Below, one piece after another: positions 1-7,399 of a stretch of DNA of 27,041 nucleotides (position 1 is the stretch's first letter; every line of letters starts with the position of its first letter). The notes beneath the pieces were generated by a model that was not told the DNA's origin, made no database searches, and saw nothing but the letters and a program-made list of their open reading frames with translations. The position numbers and the translations under genes were made by a program. The DNA is from a virus: positions 1-27,041 of IMG/VR virus record IMGVR_UViG_3300020436_000073. One strand, 5' to 3'.

Positions 1-137
1 GAACATTTGTTATATTTGGAATGACTCCACAAGACTATGAAAATATGGCGTTTAACTTACAAGAGTTACGCAGATACATACGCCAGCAGAAAGAAATAAT
101 TATTTACTATCGAGATGCAACAAAAGTAGAGCAGTAA
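1..137 (+). CDS. 3' end of a small hypothetical gene upstream of terminase
   Basis: A reading frame is open from the left edge and stops at TAA 135-137, three bases before the terminase ATG. The visible 44 residues begin TFVIFGMTPQDYENMAF and continue as a helical, charged stretch (NLQELRRYIRQQKEIIIYYRD). There is no signal peptide or membrane segment in this part. The position directly upstream of terL is where a small terminase subunit is often found, but nothing in the visible residues shows a helix-turn-helix, so I do not assign that role. The tight spacing suggests co-transcription with the terminase gene. The start lies outside the window. Confidence 0.6.
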   Translation, partial: TFVIFGMTPQDYENMAFNLQELRRYIRQQKEIIIYYRDATKVEQ

Positions 138-140
138 CTT

Positions 141-1445
141 ATGGCAGTTGAAGTAAGTAGAAGGGATGTTCCTTCAGAAAGAATTATCGATTTACAATCT
201 GAGACAAGGTTTCTAAAGCTACCAGTAGATCCCTATTTGGAACTACTCGGCATCGAACCTCTACCGTCTCAAAAGGCGATCATTAACGCGATAAATAATG
301 ACAAATATCGCTTTGTCTCTGCAGCAATTTCAAGAAGACAAGGCAAAACATACATCGCGAACATAATTGGGCAATTAGTATCATTAGTACCCAACTCTCA
401 TATCTTAATTATGTCTCCGAACTATGCCTTGTCTCAGATTTCTTTCGATTTACAGCGTCAACTTATAAAGCATTTTGACTTAGAGGTAGCAAAAGATAAC
501 GCAAAAGATAAAGTAATTGAACTGACTAATGGGTCTAGTATACGTATGGGGTCTATTAATCAGGTTGATTCTTGTGTGGGTAGAAGTTACGATCTGATTA
601 TTTTTGATGAGGCAGCACTTGCTGACGGTAAAGAAGCTTTTAATGTAGCTCTTCGACCGACTCTCGACAAAGACAACTCGAAAGCACTTTTTATATCTAC
701 TCCTAGGGGTAAGAACAATTGGTTCGCAGAATTTTTTAATAGAGGTTTCTCAAATGAGTTTCCAGAATGGGCATCAATCCGAGCAACTTTCCGCGATAAT
801 CCAAGGATGTCTGAAACGGACGTTGACGAAGCTCGCAAAAGTATGTCCGAAGCCGAATTTCGACAGGAATATGAAGCTGACTTTAATACTTATGAAGGCC
901 AGATATGGAATTTCAATCACGAAAAGTGTATCGCAGATAACCAAGAACTCGAACTCAAAGGATTTGATGTATTCGCAGGCTTAGACGTAGGCTATAGAGA
1001 TCCTACTGCTTTTTGCGTAGTCGCATACAACTGGGACGAAAAAGTTTACTACTTGTTAGATGAGTATTTAGATGCAGAACGAACTACAGAACAGCACGCT
1101 GTCGAAATTCGTAGGCTTATGGAAAAATGGGATATTGATTACATCTACATTGATTCCGCGGCTCAGCAAACTAGATTTGACTTTGCTCAGAACTATGACA
1201 TTACAACAGTTAATGCTAAAAAGTCTGTACTGGATGGTATTGCTCATGTCGCTGGTATTGTGGATAATGACTTGTTATTTGTCGATCAAAAATGTAAGCA
1301 CTCTTTAATGTCTTTGGATCAGTATCAATGGGATCCAAATCCAAATCTAGCAAGAGAAAAGCCAAAACACAATATGGCATCACACATGGCAGACGCACTT
1401 CGATATGCATTATATTCGTTTGAAACCTCAGTTACTAGTTTCTAA
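141..1445 (+). CDS. terL: Terminase large subunit (DNA-packaging ATPase/nuclease)
   Basis: This is the packaging motor that pumps phage DNA into the prohead and cuts the concatemer. The 434 residues show both expected domains. In the N-terminal ATPase there is a Walker A motif SRRQGKT at residues 64-70, a Walker B DLIIFDEAA at 151-159 with catalytic Glu157, and a coupling motif FISTPRG at about 184-190. In the C-terminal RNase H-like nuclease the acidic triad is D282 (GLDVGYRDP), D338 (YIYIDSAA) and D418 (HMADALRYA). The length is somewhat short but complete for the family. The start ATG is three bases after the preceding stop, with only a weak GAG-type ribosome site, so coupling to the upstream gene is likely. 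All catalytic residues are intact. Confidence 0.97.
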   Translation: MAVEVSRRDVPSERIIDLQSETRFLKLPVDPYLELLGIEPLPSQKAIINAINNDKYRFVSAAISRRQGKTYIANIIGQLVSLVPNSHILIMSPNYALSQISFDLQRQLIKHFDLEVAKDNAKDKVIELTNGSSIRMGSINQVDSCVGRSYDLIIFDEAALADGKEAFNVALRPTLDKDNSKALFISTPRGKNNWFAEFFNRGFSNEFPEWASIRATFRDNPRMSETDVDEARKSMSEAEFRQEYEADFNTYEGQIWNFNHEKCIADNQELELKGFDVFAGLDVGYRDPTAFCVVAYNWDEKVYYLLDEYLDAERTTEQHAVEIRRLMEKWDIDYIYIDSAAQQTRFDFAQNYDITTVNAKKSVLDGIAHVAGIVDNDLLFVDQKCKHSLMSLDQYQWDPNPNLAREKPKHNMASHMADALRYALYSFETSVTSF

Positions 1446-1469
1446 TTTACACCAACTCAAAAATAGTAG

Positions 1470-1498
1470 TTGACAATTTAGTTCCCTCGAGATATAAT
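1470..1498 (+). promoter_or_regulatory. Perfect sigma-70 promoter P1 upstream of HNH/portal genes
   Basis: TTGACA at 1470-1475 and TATAAT at 1493-1498 are separated by exactly 17 bases. Both hexamers match the consensus fully. The start of transcription should be near 1505, giving a leader of roughly 20 bases before the HNH gene ATG at 1528. The promoter lies in the only sizeable gap between terL and the head genes, so it would let head genes be expressed independently of terL. Confidence 0.9.
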
Positions 1499-1527
1499 TT
1501 CGGTAATAAAAAGTAATAGATTCAAAG

Positions 1528-1893
1528 ATGAAAGAGCTGAAACGAGATCCCGTAAAGTACATTCGGGACAAAGCAAAAGCAAGGTATGAAAAAGGAACCG
1601 AGTGCTATATTTGCGGAAAGGAAACAGAGTTAGACTTTCATCATTACTATAGCTTAAGCCCCCTCCTGTACAAGTGGGTTGAAGAAGTAGGATACGATTT
1701 ACAGGATATAAGGGAGTTTCGCGACGAGTTTATTAATGAACATATTGAAGAGCTTTACGACTATACTGTAACTCTCTGTCATACGCACCATTTAAAATTA
1801 CATTCTATTTATGGGCGGAATCCCACCCTGCACTCAGCCCCAAAGCAGCAGCGCTGGGTAGAGATTCAAAGAGGAAAGCATGGCTTGGTATAA
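1528..1893 (+). CDS. HNH-type nuclease-like zinc protein
   Basis: The 121-residue protein carries CxxC at C26/C29, a His pair at H38/H39 (LDFHHYYSL), and a second cluster LCHTHHLKLH with C84, H85, H88 and H92. This pattern of two metal-binding knuckles around an HH motif fits small HNH endonucleases. In HK97 an HNH protein (gp74) encoded near the terminase assists terminase-dependent cutting, so a packaging role is plausible here. It sits between terL and portal, starts just after promoter P1, and overlaps the portal start by 14 bases. The ribosome site is poor (CAAAG before ATG). It could also be a selfish homing-type nuclease, but its small size and its overlap with the next gene argue for a settled phage gene. 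Confidence 0.75.
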   Translation: MKELKRDPVKYIRDKAKARYEKGTECYICGKETELDFHHYYSLSPLLYKWVEEVGYDLQDIREFRDEFINEHIEELYDYTVTLCHTHHLKLHSIYGRNPTLHSAPKQQRWVEIQRGKHGLV

Positions 1894-3085
1894 TAACATA
1901 TTCGGCGGAGGAAAGAAAAAGGAAGAAGCCGACATGGAAAAGTTGAATCCAATTCAACAATACCTGGGCCAAACAAGTGAGTCATCTCGTGAGTTTACTG
2001 CAAACTATGAGCAGTTCTACGAGAATTTAGAAATTGTTAATCGAGGTGTAAACCTTATTGTAGATGATGTTGCAGAGATTCCTGCAACAGTCAATCGAGT
2101 AGCAACAAATGGCGTTATAAAAGGTCTTCGACGCGCACGTGTCGACTCTCTTTTAAATAAGGAGCCTAATCTTTTTCAAGACATTAGTTCCTTTAAGCGT
2201 AACTTAGTTACTGACTTTCTTCTCGATGGTAACATTTTTATCTATTTTGATGGCGCTCATTTATATCATCTTCCCGCAGACAATGTAACAATTCATGCGG
2301 ATAGTAAAACGTATATTGAAAAGTATACTTATAATGATGTAGACTATGCTCCGGAAGAGATTATACATATAAAAGAAAATTCTTTTTATTCAATCTTTCG
2401 AGGAACATCAAGACTGAAGCCTGCGGTAAGAACAATGCAACTTACCACAAATATGAGAAAGTTTCAGGATAACTTTTTCAAGAACGGAGCAGTTCCAGGT
2501 CTTGTACTAAAGTCTCCAAATACTTTATCAGAAAAAATTAAAGAGCGCATGATTCAGTCTTGGACTATGCGTTATCGCCCAGACGCAGGAGGTAGACGGC
2601 CTCTGATTCTTGATGGCGGTATTGAAGTCGATGAGATTTCAAATGTAAACTTCAGAGAGCTAGACTTCCAAGTTGCTATCTCTGAAAATGATAAAATTAT
2701 TTTAAAAGCATTGGGAGTACCACCAATTATGTTGGACTCTGGCAACAATGCAAATATTCGTCCAAATATGAGAATGTACTACCTTGAAACTGTACTTCCA
2801 ATTGTACGAAAAATAAATGCAGCATATTCTAGATTTTTTGGATTTGAAATCTCAGAAGATGTAACAGATATTCCTGCTTTGCAACCTGAGTTGCGCGATG
2901 CAGCTTCATACTATACTGCTCTTGTAAATGGCGGTATTATTACAATAAATGAAGCAAGAGACTCTCTGGGTTATGAAACTCTTGATGGACAAGATGATAT
3001 TCGTGTTCCACAAAATATTGCAGGAAGTGCAGTAAACCCAGACGAAGGAGGTCGACCAGAGGAATCTGATGATAACGAGGAATAG
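1880..3085 (+). CDS. Portal protein (HK97 family)
   Basis: The portal forms the ring at one capsid vertex through which DNA enters and leaves, and it docks the terminase and later the connector. The 401 residues show typical HK97/lambda-type portal segments: NYEQFYENLEIVNRGVNLIVDDVA near the N-terminus, FKRNLVTDFLLDGNIFIYFD in the wing region, FRGTSRLKPAVRTMQLTTNMRKFQDNFFKNGAVPGLVL in the core, and KALGVPPIMLDSGN followed by the stem/crown helices. The C-terminus is acidic (PDEGGRPEESDDNEE). A good ribosome site (AGAGGAAAGC) precedes the ATG, inside the end of the HNH gene. Length and order are normal for the family. Confidence 0.93.
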   Translation: MAWYNNIFGGGKKKEEADMEKLNPIQQYLGQTSESSREFTANYEQFYENLEIVNRGVNLIVDDVAEIPATVNRVATNGVIKGLRRARVDSLLNKEPNLFQDISSFKRNLVTDFLLDGNIFIYFDGAHLYHLPADNVTIHADSKTYIEKYTYNDVDYAPEEIIHIKENSFYSIFRGTSRLKPAVRTMQLTTNMRKFQDNFFKNGAVPGLVLKSPNTLSEKIKERMIQSWTMRYRPDAGGRRPLILDGGIEVDEISNVNFRELDFQVAISENDKIILKALGVPPIMLDSGNNANIRPNMRMYYLETVLPIVRKINAAYSRFFGFEISEDVTDIPALQPELRDAASYYTALVNGGIITINEARDSLGYETLDGQDDIRVPQNIAGSAVNPDEGGRPEESDDNEE

Positions 3086-3371
3086 AAAACATAGGTTAGT
3101 GCGAGAGCTTGGATTATTCTTTGCTGAAAATGGCGGAGTATTGACAGCAAGAGATTATAAAAACTCTAATCTTCGCCCCAAGCATCTAACAATGAAAGAA
3201 ATTTTAAGAGTAATGGGTTCTTATACTACAGCAGTAAGTTGGATAGAAAAATATGAACCCGAACTGTGGAATACCATTCACGGTATTAAACCAGCCCCCG
3301 AACCTAAGAAGGAAGATCCCTTAGAGAAGCTGGCTAAGAAAACAGGAAAAGAAGATGGAAAAGATATTTAA
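3069..3371 (+). CDS. Small basic protein of unknown function between portal and capsid fusion
   Basis: I do not recognise this 100-residue protein. It overlaps the end of the portal gene by 17 bases and the start of the protease-capsid gene by 17 bases, and has a ribosome site (AGAGGAATCTG) spaced correctly before ATG 3069, so it is very likely translated. The body is helical (HRLVRELGLFFAENGG, LTMKEILRVMGSYTTAVSWIEKY), and the C-terminus is a Lys/Glu/Pro-rich tail (PAPEPKKEDPLEKLAKK). The middle could form a small helix-turn-helix-like fold, but this is only an impression. Its position suggests a head-assembly accessory role. Confidence 0.7.
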   Translation: MITRNRKHRLVRELGLFFAENGGVLTARDYKNSNLRPKHLTMKEILRVMGSYTTAVSWIEKYEPELWNTIHGIKPAPEPKKEDPLEKLAKKTGKEDGKDI

Positions 3372-5382
3372 TCTTACTTCTACTTTCAAAGCTTTTGAAG
3401 AGGACGATGGCGGCGTCCACATCTGTGGAATGGCCAGTACTCACGATACTGATCGTGCTGGTGATGTAATTGCAGCCGAAGCATGGTCAAAAGGTGGTCT
3501 TTCAAACTTTGAAAAGAATCCAATTATTTTGTTCAATCATGATTATAATAAGCCTATTGGCAGAGCTACAGGACTAAAAGTTAATGATAACGGTCTTGAG
3601 CTTAAAGCAAAAATTTCTAAGTCTGCTCCCGATCATGTAGCAGAACTAGTTAAAGAAGGTATCCTTGGAGCTTTCTCCGTCGGTTTTCGAGTCAAGGATG
3701 CTGATTACCTGGAGGAAACTGACGGATTAAAGATAAAGGATGCTGAGTTGTTTGAAGTATCAGTTGTATCGGTACCTTGCAATCAAGCAGCAACTTTCTC
3801 GCTCTCAAAGTCTTTTGATTCTATGGAAGAATACGAAGATTTTAAGAAAACTTTCAAAAATAGTGTAGATCTAGCCGGTCAGTCTCTGGCTAAGGATGAA
3901 AATTCATCGGTAGCTAGTGACACACCGGACGGGGTTACAAAAGCCCAAAAGGAGATGAAAATGTCGGAAGTACAAACTCCCGAAATCGACCTGGATGCTT
4001 TTGCTAAGAAAGTAGCAGAGGAAACTGCTGCTAAGATTGCAATGAAGCAGGCCGAAGAAAAAGCAGCTGCTGAAGCTGCTCGTAAGGAAGTAGAAGAGGC
4101 CGAAATGGCTAAAGCTGCTCAAGAAGAAGAAGTTCAGTCTGCTATCAAAGTAGGCGTTGAGTCTGGTGCTGAGCGCCTGATGGCTGATCTGCAGAAAGAG
4201 TTTGAAGCTAAGGAAGCGGATACTACTGAAATTCTTCAAAAGTACAAGGCTGATCTTGAAGAGAAGTCTGCTGAACTCGAAGCCATGCGTAACAGCAAGC
4301 GTGACTTCTCTGGCCGTAAGGCTCCCGGTGATCTGAAGCCCATCGCTAAGGATCTCCTCTCTGCTCACATTCTCGGCAAAATTACTCGTAAGGGTTGGGA
4401 CACTGACTTTGGTCGTGACCTGCTTGAGAAGGCAGAAATCACTTATACGGCAACTTCTTCAGCTGGTATCGACGTTGTCGTATCAACTCAGTTTGAGGAA
4501 GAAGTACGTCAAGCACAGAAGATTGCTCCTCTCTTCCGAGAGATCAATGTAACTTCTGGCGCTACTGTACTGCCGATCGCTCCCGATACTGAGCCTGCAA
4601 ACTGGGCTGCTACGGGTGCGGACGTTACTGCTAACAACCTCGAAGAGGCTGGCGCAAGTGACAACAACTATAACATCAATCAGGTAATCCTGCAAGCGCA
4701 TCGACTGATTTCTAGTACGTTCATCACGAACGACACGGACGAGCAAATCGTTCTTTCAGTCTTGCCCATGATTACTTCAGCTCTGGCTCGTGCACACGCT
4801 ATTGCTATCGACAAGGCCATCCTTGTTGGTAACTCTGGCGGCTACACCACTGGTCTCGTAGGTGCTTCTGGTACTGACGATACTAACGGTTATGCTGAGG
4901 CATCTGCTCAGACTGCTCTGGACGCTTCTACTACGGCAGAAGTTACTCCTGCTAACCTTCTCGCAATGCGTAAGGAAATGGGCAAGTATGGTCTCGAGGC
5001 TTCTCAAGTCGCGTATATCGTACCGACTGATTGCTATTACGAGCTGATTGATGCTTCTGGCTTCACCGACGTTACTGAAGTTGGTTCCGATCTGGCAACC
5101 AAACTCACCGGTATGGTTGGTACGGTCTTCGGTTCACCCGTGATCGCTACTGATCAACTGGCTCAGAACCTTGGTGCTGCTGGTGCAGCAACTACGACTG
5201 CAGCTCTGGCTGTTTATATGCCGAATTATGTGGCTCCGCGTCTGCGTGGTGTCAACGTAGAAACCGACTACATCGTCAAAGAGCAGCGCACCGTACTGGT
5301 CGCAACTCAGTCTCTTGGCTTTAACGAGTTGGTTGCTAATTCTGGCTCTAACAAGCCTGCTATCCGCTGGCCTTTCCAGTAA
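3355..5382 (+). CDS. Prohead protease / scaffold / HK97-fold major capsid protein fusion
   Basis: One 675-residue frame holds three head-assembly functions. Residues 1 to about 165 are an HK97-type prohead protease (peptidase U35 family), with the expected His (FNHDYNKPIG, H62), Ser (GAFSVGF, S108) and acidic motif ELFEVSVVSVPCN (E131/E134). Residues about 203-330 are a charged Ala/Glu/Lys-rich coiled coil like an HK97 delta/scaffold domain. Residues about 335-675 are an HK97-fold capsid, with E-loop and P-domain type sequence (e.g. STQFEEEVRQAQKIAPLFREI, near 380-400). The outer ATG at 3355 has an AGGAAAAGAAG ribosome site. An internal in-frame ATG at 3961 has a better one (separate entry). 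From about 3961 on, codons become those of highly expressed genes: 16 Arg codons, none AGA/AGG. A terminator follows the stop. In most phages protease and capsid are separate genes. Confidence 0.93.
   Translation: MEKIFNLTSTFKAFEEDDGGVHICGMASTHDTDRAGDVIAAEAWSKGGLSNFEKNPIILFNHDYNKPIGRATGLKVNDNGLELKAKISKSAPDHVAELVKEGILGAFSVGFRVKDADYLEETDGLKIKDAELFEVSVVSVPCNQAATFSLSKSFDSMEEYEDFKKTFKNSVDLAGQSLAKDENSSVASDTPDGVTKAQKEMKMSEVQTPEIDLDAFAKKVAEETAAKIAMKQAEEKAAAEAARKEVEEAEMAKAAQEEEVQSAIKVGVESGAERLMADLQKEFEAKEADTTEILQKYKADLEEKSAELEAMRNSKRDFSGRKAPGDLKPIAKDLLSAHILGKITRKGWDTDFGRDLLEKAEITYTATSSAGIDVVVSTQFEEEVRQAQKIAPLFREINVTSGATVLPIAPDTEPANWAATGADVTANNLEEAGASDNNYNINQVILQAHRLISSTFITNDTDEQIVLSVLPMITSALARAHAIAIDKAILVGNSGGYTTGLVGASGTDDTNGYAEASAQTALDASTTAEVTPANLLAMRKEMGKYGLEASQVAYIVPTDCYYELIDASGFTDVTEVGSDLATKLTGMVGTVFGSPVIATDQLAQNLGAAGAATTTAALAVYMPNYVAPRLRGVNVETDYIVKEQRTVLVATQSLGFNELVANSGSNKPAIRWPFQ
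3949..3963 (+). promoter_or_regulatory. Internal ribosome binding site and ATG giving a scaffold-capsid product
   Basis: AAGGAG at 3949-3954 stands six bases before an in-frame ATG at 3961 (MSEVQTPEID...). Another ATG at 3955 is too close to the AAGGAG to use it well. Starting at 3961 would give a 473-residue scaffold-plus-capsid protein without the protease. The site sits exactly at the junction of protease and scaffold domains and where codon use changes, which is what a real internal start would look like. Lambda offers a precedent in C/Nu3, where the scaffold is made from an internal start within the protease gene. Confidence 0.7.
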
Positions 5383-5423
5383 GATAGAGTATAAACTGGG
5401 AGAAATACTTCTTCTAGTTGGCC

Positions 5424-5450
5424 TGGGGCGGTACGCCGCCCCAAGTTTTT
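5424..5450 (+). terminator. Intrinsic terminator after the capsid gene
   Basis: A GC-rich hairpin has stem GGGGCGG at 5425-5431, loop TACG, and CCGCCCC at 5436-5442, with one extra T-A pair at the base (5424/5443). AAG and then five T residues (5446-5450) follow. UACG belongs to the stable UNCG tetraloops. It lies about 40 bases after the capsid stop. No strong promoter is visible before the next gene at 5463, so the terminator is probably leaky and sets a high capsid to connector ratio. Confidence 0.88.
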
Positions 5451-5462
5451 ATGAGTTAATTT

Positions 5463-6050
5463 ATGGCGGATTTAGTTACATTAAATGATTACAAGTCGGC
5501 AGAGGGCATCAACAGCCCCAAAGATGATAGCCGTCTGAACTTTATCATTCCCTCTGTGAGTCAACTCGTAAAAACTTATTGTGCAAATAGTTTTGTAGAT
5601 TTCTACTCAACTAATAAAACGGAGACAATTTCTGTAAACTGGGAGACACATATTGTACAGTTAACAGAGAGTCCTATTGTTAGTATTGTATCTGTAGAGG
5701 AGCGAGATAACTATAGTCAAAGTTATAGCACTCTTACTACAGGAGCTCATGAATATTATCTTGATGAGTCTACAGATTGTTTATATAGAACAACAGGACA
5801 AAGTTATAAAAACTGGGCTCGTGGCCCAGCATCAGTTCGTGTAGTGTACAAAGCAGGATATGCTTCTCTACCCTCTGATTTGCAACTTGCAGTTTTTGAT
5901 TTGATTACATACTACTTGAAAGATGAACACAAAGAGCGACGCTCTATCGCAGGCGCCAGTATTCAAAATCAATCAAGCACAAGTCAGCGTAATAATGTGG
6001 CATTTCCAGATCACATAAAACGTGTACTTGATTTGTATAAGAACTTTTAA
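5463..6050 (+). CDS. Head-tail connector (gp6-like adaptor)
   Basis: The 195-residue protein matches the gp6-like head-tail connectors that form a ring under the portal after packaging. It has an N-terminal helical part (LNDYKSAEGI...DDSRLNFIIPSVSQLVKTYC), a beta-rich centre (ESPIVSIVSVEERDNYS; VRVVYKAGYASLPSDLQLAVFDLITYYLKDEHKERRS), and a short C-terminal tail. The run AGYASLPSDLQLAVFDL is typical of the family. The start is unusual: the ATG comes only 12 bases after the terminator T-tract and has no clear Shine-Dalgarno sequence (AGTTAATTT). The stop overlaps the next ATG by one base. Confidence 0.85.
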   Translation: MADLVTLNDYKSAEGINSPKDDSRLNFIIPSVSQLVKTYCANSFVDFYSTNKTETISVNWETHIVQLTESPIVSIVSVEERDNYSQSYSTLTTGAHEYYLDESTDCLYRTTGQSYKNWARGPASVRVVYKAGYASLPSDLQLAVFDLITYYLKDEHKERRSIAGASIQNQSSTSQRNNVAFPDHIKRVLDLYKNF

Positions 6051-7399
6051 TGGCTAGTAATGATTTAAAAGCATTTTTAACAAAATTAGATTCTGAACTA
6101 CAACAAGATTCGGATGACTACAGAAGACTTGTAGGCAATAAGAAAACTCATATATTTACCTATAAAAGTTCTACAATTAGATTTGTACTAAGGGATTTAT
6201 TTAACAGGTCTACTGGTAGTGCCCCAGAAGGTAGAGAAGCTATGAGAGCAATCTCAAAAGATCTAAGACCTTTAATAACAAACTTAACACAAAGAATTAG
6301 AGATGAATTTTTAAAGATTGCTCAAGGAGATCCCACTATTCAGTATAAACTTATACGAGGTGGGGTATCTGTTATGGTTCTTGAGTTTACAGGAGCCAGG
6401 GGACAAAGAAATAATTATGGTTTAATTGCTTCAACTTATAAAGAAGCTTTAGATGATTTTTATGAAAGTTTTCTAGCTTTACTAGATAAACCTTTAACTC
6501 GCCCTAGTAGTAGTAAGAAGGGGCAAGTTAGAGAGATAAGTACAGCAGGAGAAGCTTTTAACTTAGAGCATGTTCAAGGAAGTAATATTGAGTCTTTTTT
6601 AAATGATGCAGTTTACAATGCATTACAAGAAACATATGGAGACTCAACAGTTCCTCCCGAGCTACGAAAAGAGCTAGAAGAATTAGGATTAGGTAGTATA
6701 TTAGAAGTTTATAAAGATGCAGAAACAGGAATTATAAACGTAACAATAAGAAGTCAAATTTTAAATGCAATAGCAGGTGGAGGCGCAGAAAAAACTTTAG
6801 CAAAAAAATTACGAGAAGCAGTAAGTAAGTTAGATATACCAAACTTGCCGGGGTCAGATAGTCTTGTAGAGGCAAAAAGAAAGAAAGCTGTTGATAAAAT
6901 CATGAAGCCTTTTAAAAGGCAAGACAACTTAAAAGTAAAAAAAGAAAATACTAAAATTAAAGGAGCAAAAAGTTCAACTTCTTTAAAAAAGACCCCTAAA
7001 AAGTCTAAAATTAAAAAGTCTGCTCCTGCATTGATGGCAAAAAAATCTATAAAAAGTAAAAGAGATCCTGAAGAAAAACGTTCACTCTTTTCAGTGATGG
7101 CAATGATAAATCAAAAACTGCCACAAACAGTAGAAAAGAACATGAGATCTCCGGGATTAGAAAGCCAAACAGGTAGATTTGCAAGGAGTGTTAGGCTAAC
7201 AGATGTAAGTGAAACTCGACAAGGTTTTCCAAGTTTTGGCTATACTTATAGAAAAGATCCTTATCAAGTTTTTGAAGTAGGAACAGGTAAGGCTCCGTGG
7301 GCAACTACACAGAGAGATCCTCGTAGACTTATTGACGCATCTATAAGAGAGTTAGCAGCACAGATGGCATTAGGAAGATTTTATACTAGGAGAGTATAG
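6050..7399 (+). CDS. Probable neck / tail-completion protein with a lysine-rich linker
   Basis: This 449-residue protein sits between connector and tail terminator, where HK97 gp10-like or lambda Z-like neck proteins are encoded. The N-terminal half is mixed alpha/beta (DDYRRLVGNKKTHIFTYK, SVMVLEFTGARGQRNNYGL). Residues about 276-345 are an extremely lysine-rich, low-complexity linker. The C-terminal 100 residues form a second compact domain (SQTGRFARSVRLTD, YRKDPYQVFEVGTGKAPW, DPRRLIDASIRELAAQ) that looks like the gp10-type neck fold (GRFxxS...PYxxxxExGT). It is much longer than typical gp10 (about 110-150 residues), so the N-terminal part and linker may be an addition. The start overlaps the previous stop (TAATG). 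Function is inferred mainly from position. Confidence 0.65.
   Translation: MASNDLKAFLTKLDSELQQDSDDYRRLVGNKKTHIFTYKSSTIRFVLRDLFNRSTGSAPEGREAMRAISKDLRPLITNLTQRIRDEFLKIAQGDPTIQYKLIRGGVSVMVLEFTGARGQRNNYGLIASTYKEALDDFYESFLALLDKPLTRPSSSKKGQVREISTAGEAFNLEHVQGSNIESFLNDAVYNALQETYGDSTVPPELRKELEELGLGSILEVYKDAETGIINVTIRSQILNAIAGGGAEKTLAKKLREAVSKLDIPNLPGSDSLVEAKRKKAVDKIMKPFKRQDNLKVKKENTKIKGAKSSTSLKKTPKKSKIKKSAPALMAKKSIKSKRDPEEKRSLFSVMAMINQKLPQTVEKNMRSPGLESQTGRFARSVRLTDVSETRQGFPSFGYTYRKDPYQVFEVGTGKAPWATTQRDPRRLIDASIRELAAQMALGRFYTRRV

Noticed and set aside
3141-3170. TTGACA followed by TATAAA inside the small unknown gene
   Set aside because: The spacing is only 9 bases and the next TATAAT-like hexamer is poor; it looks like chance inside a coding region.
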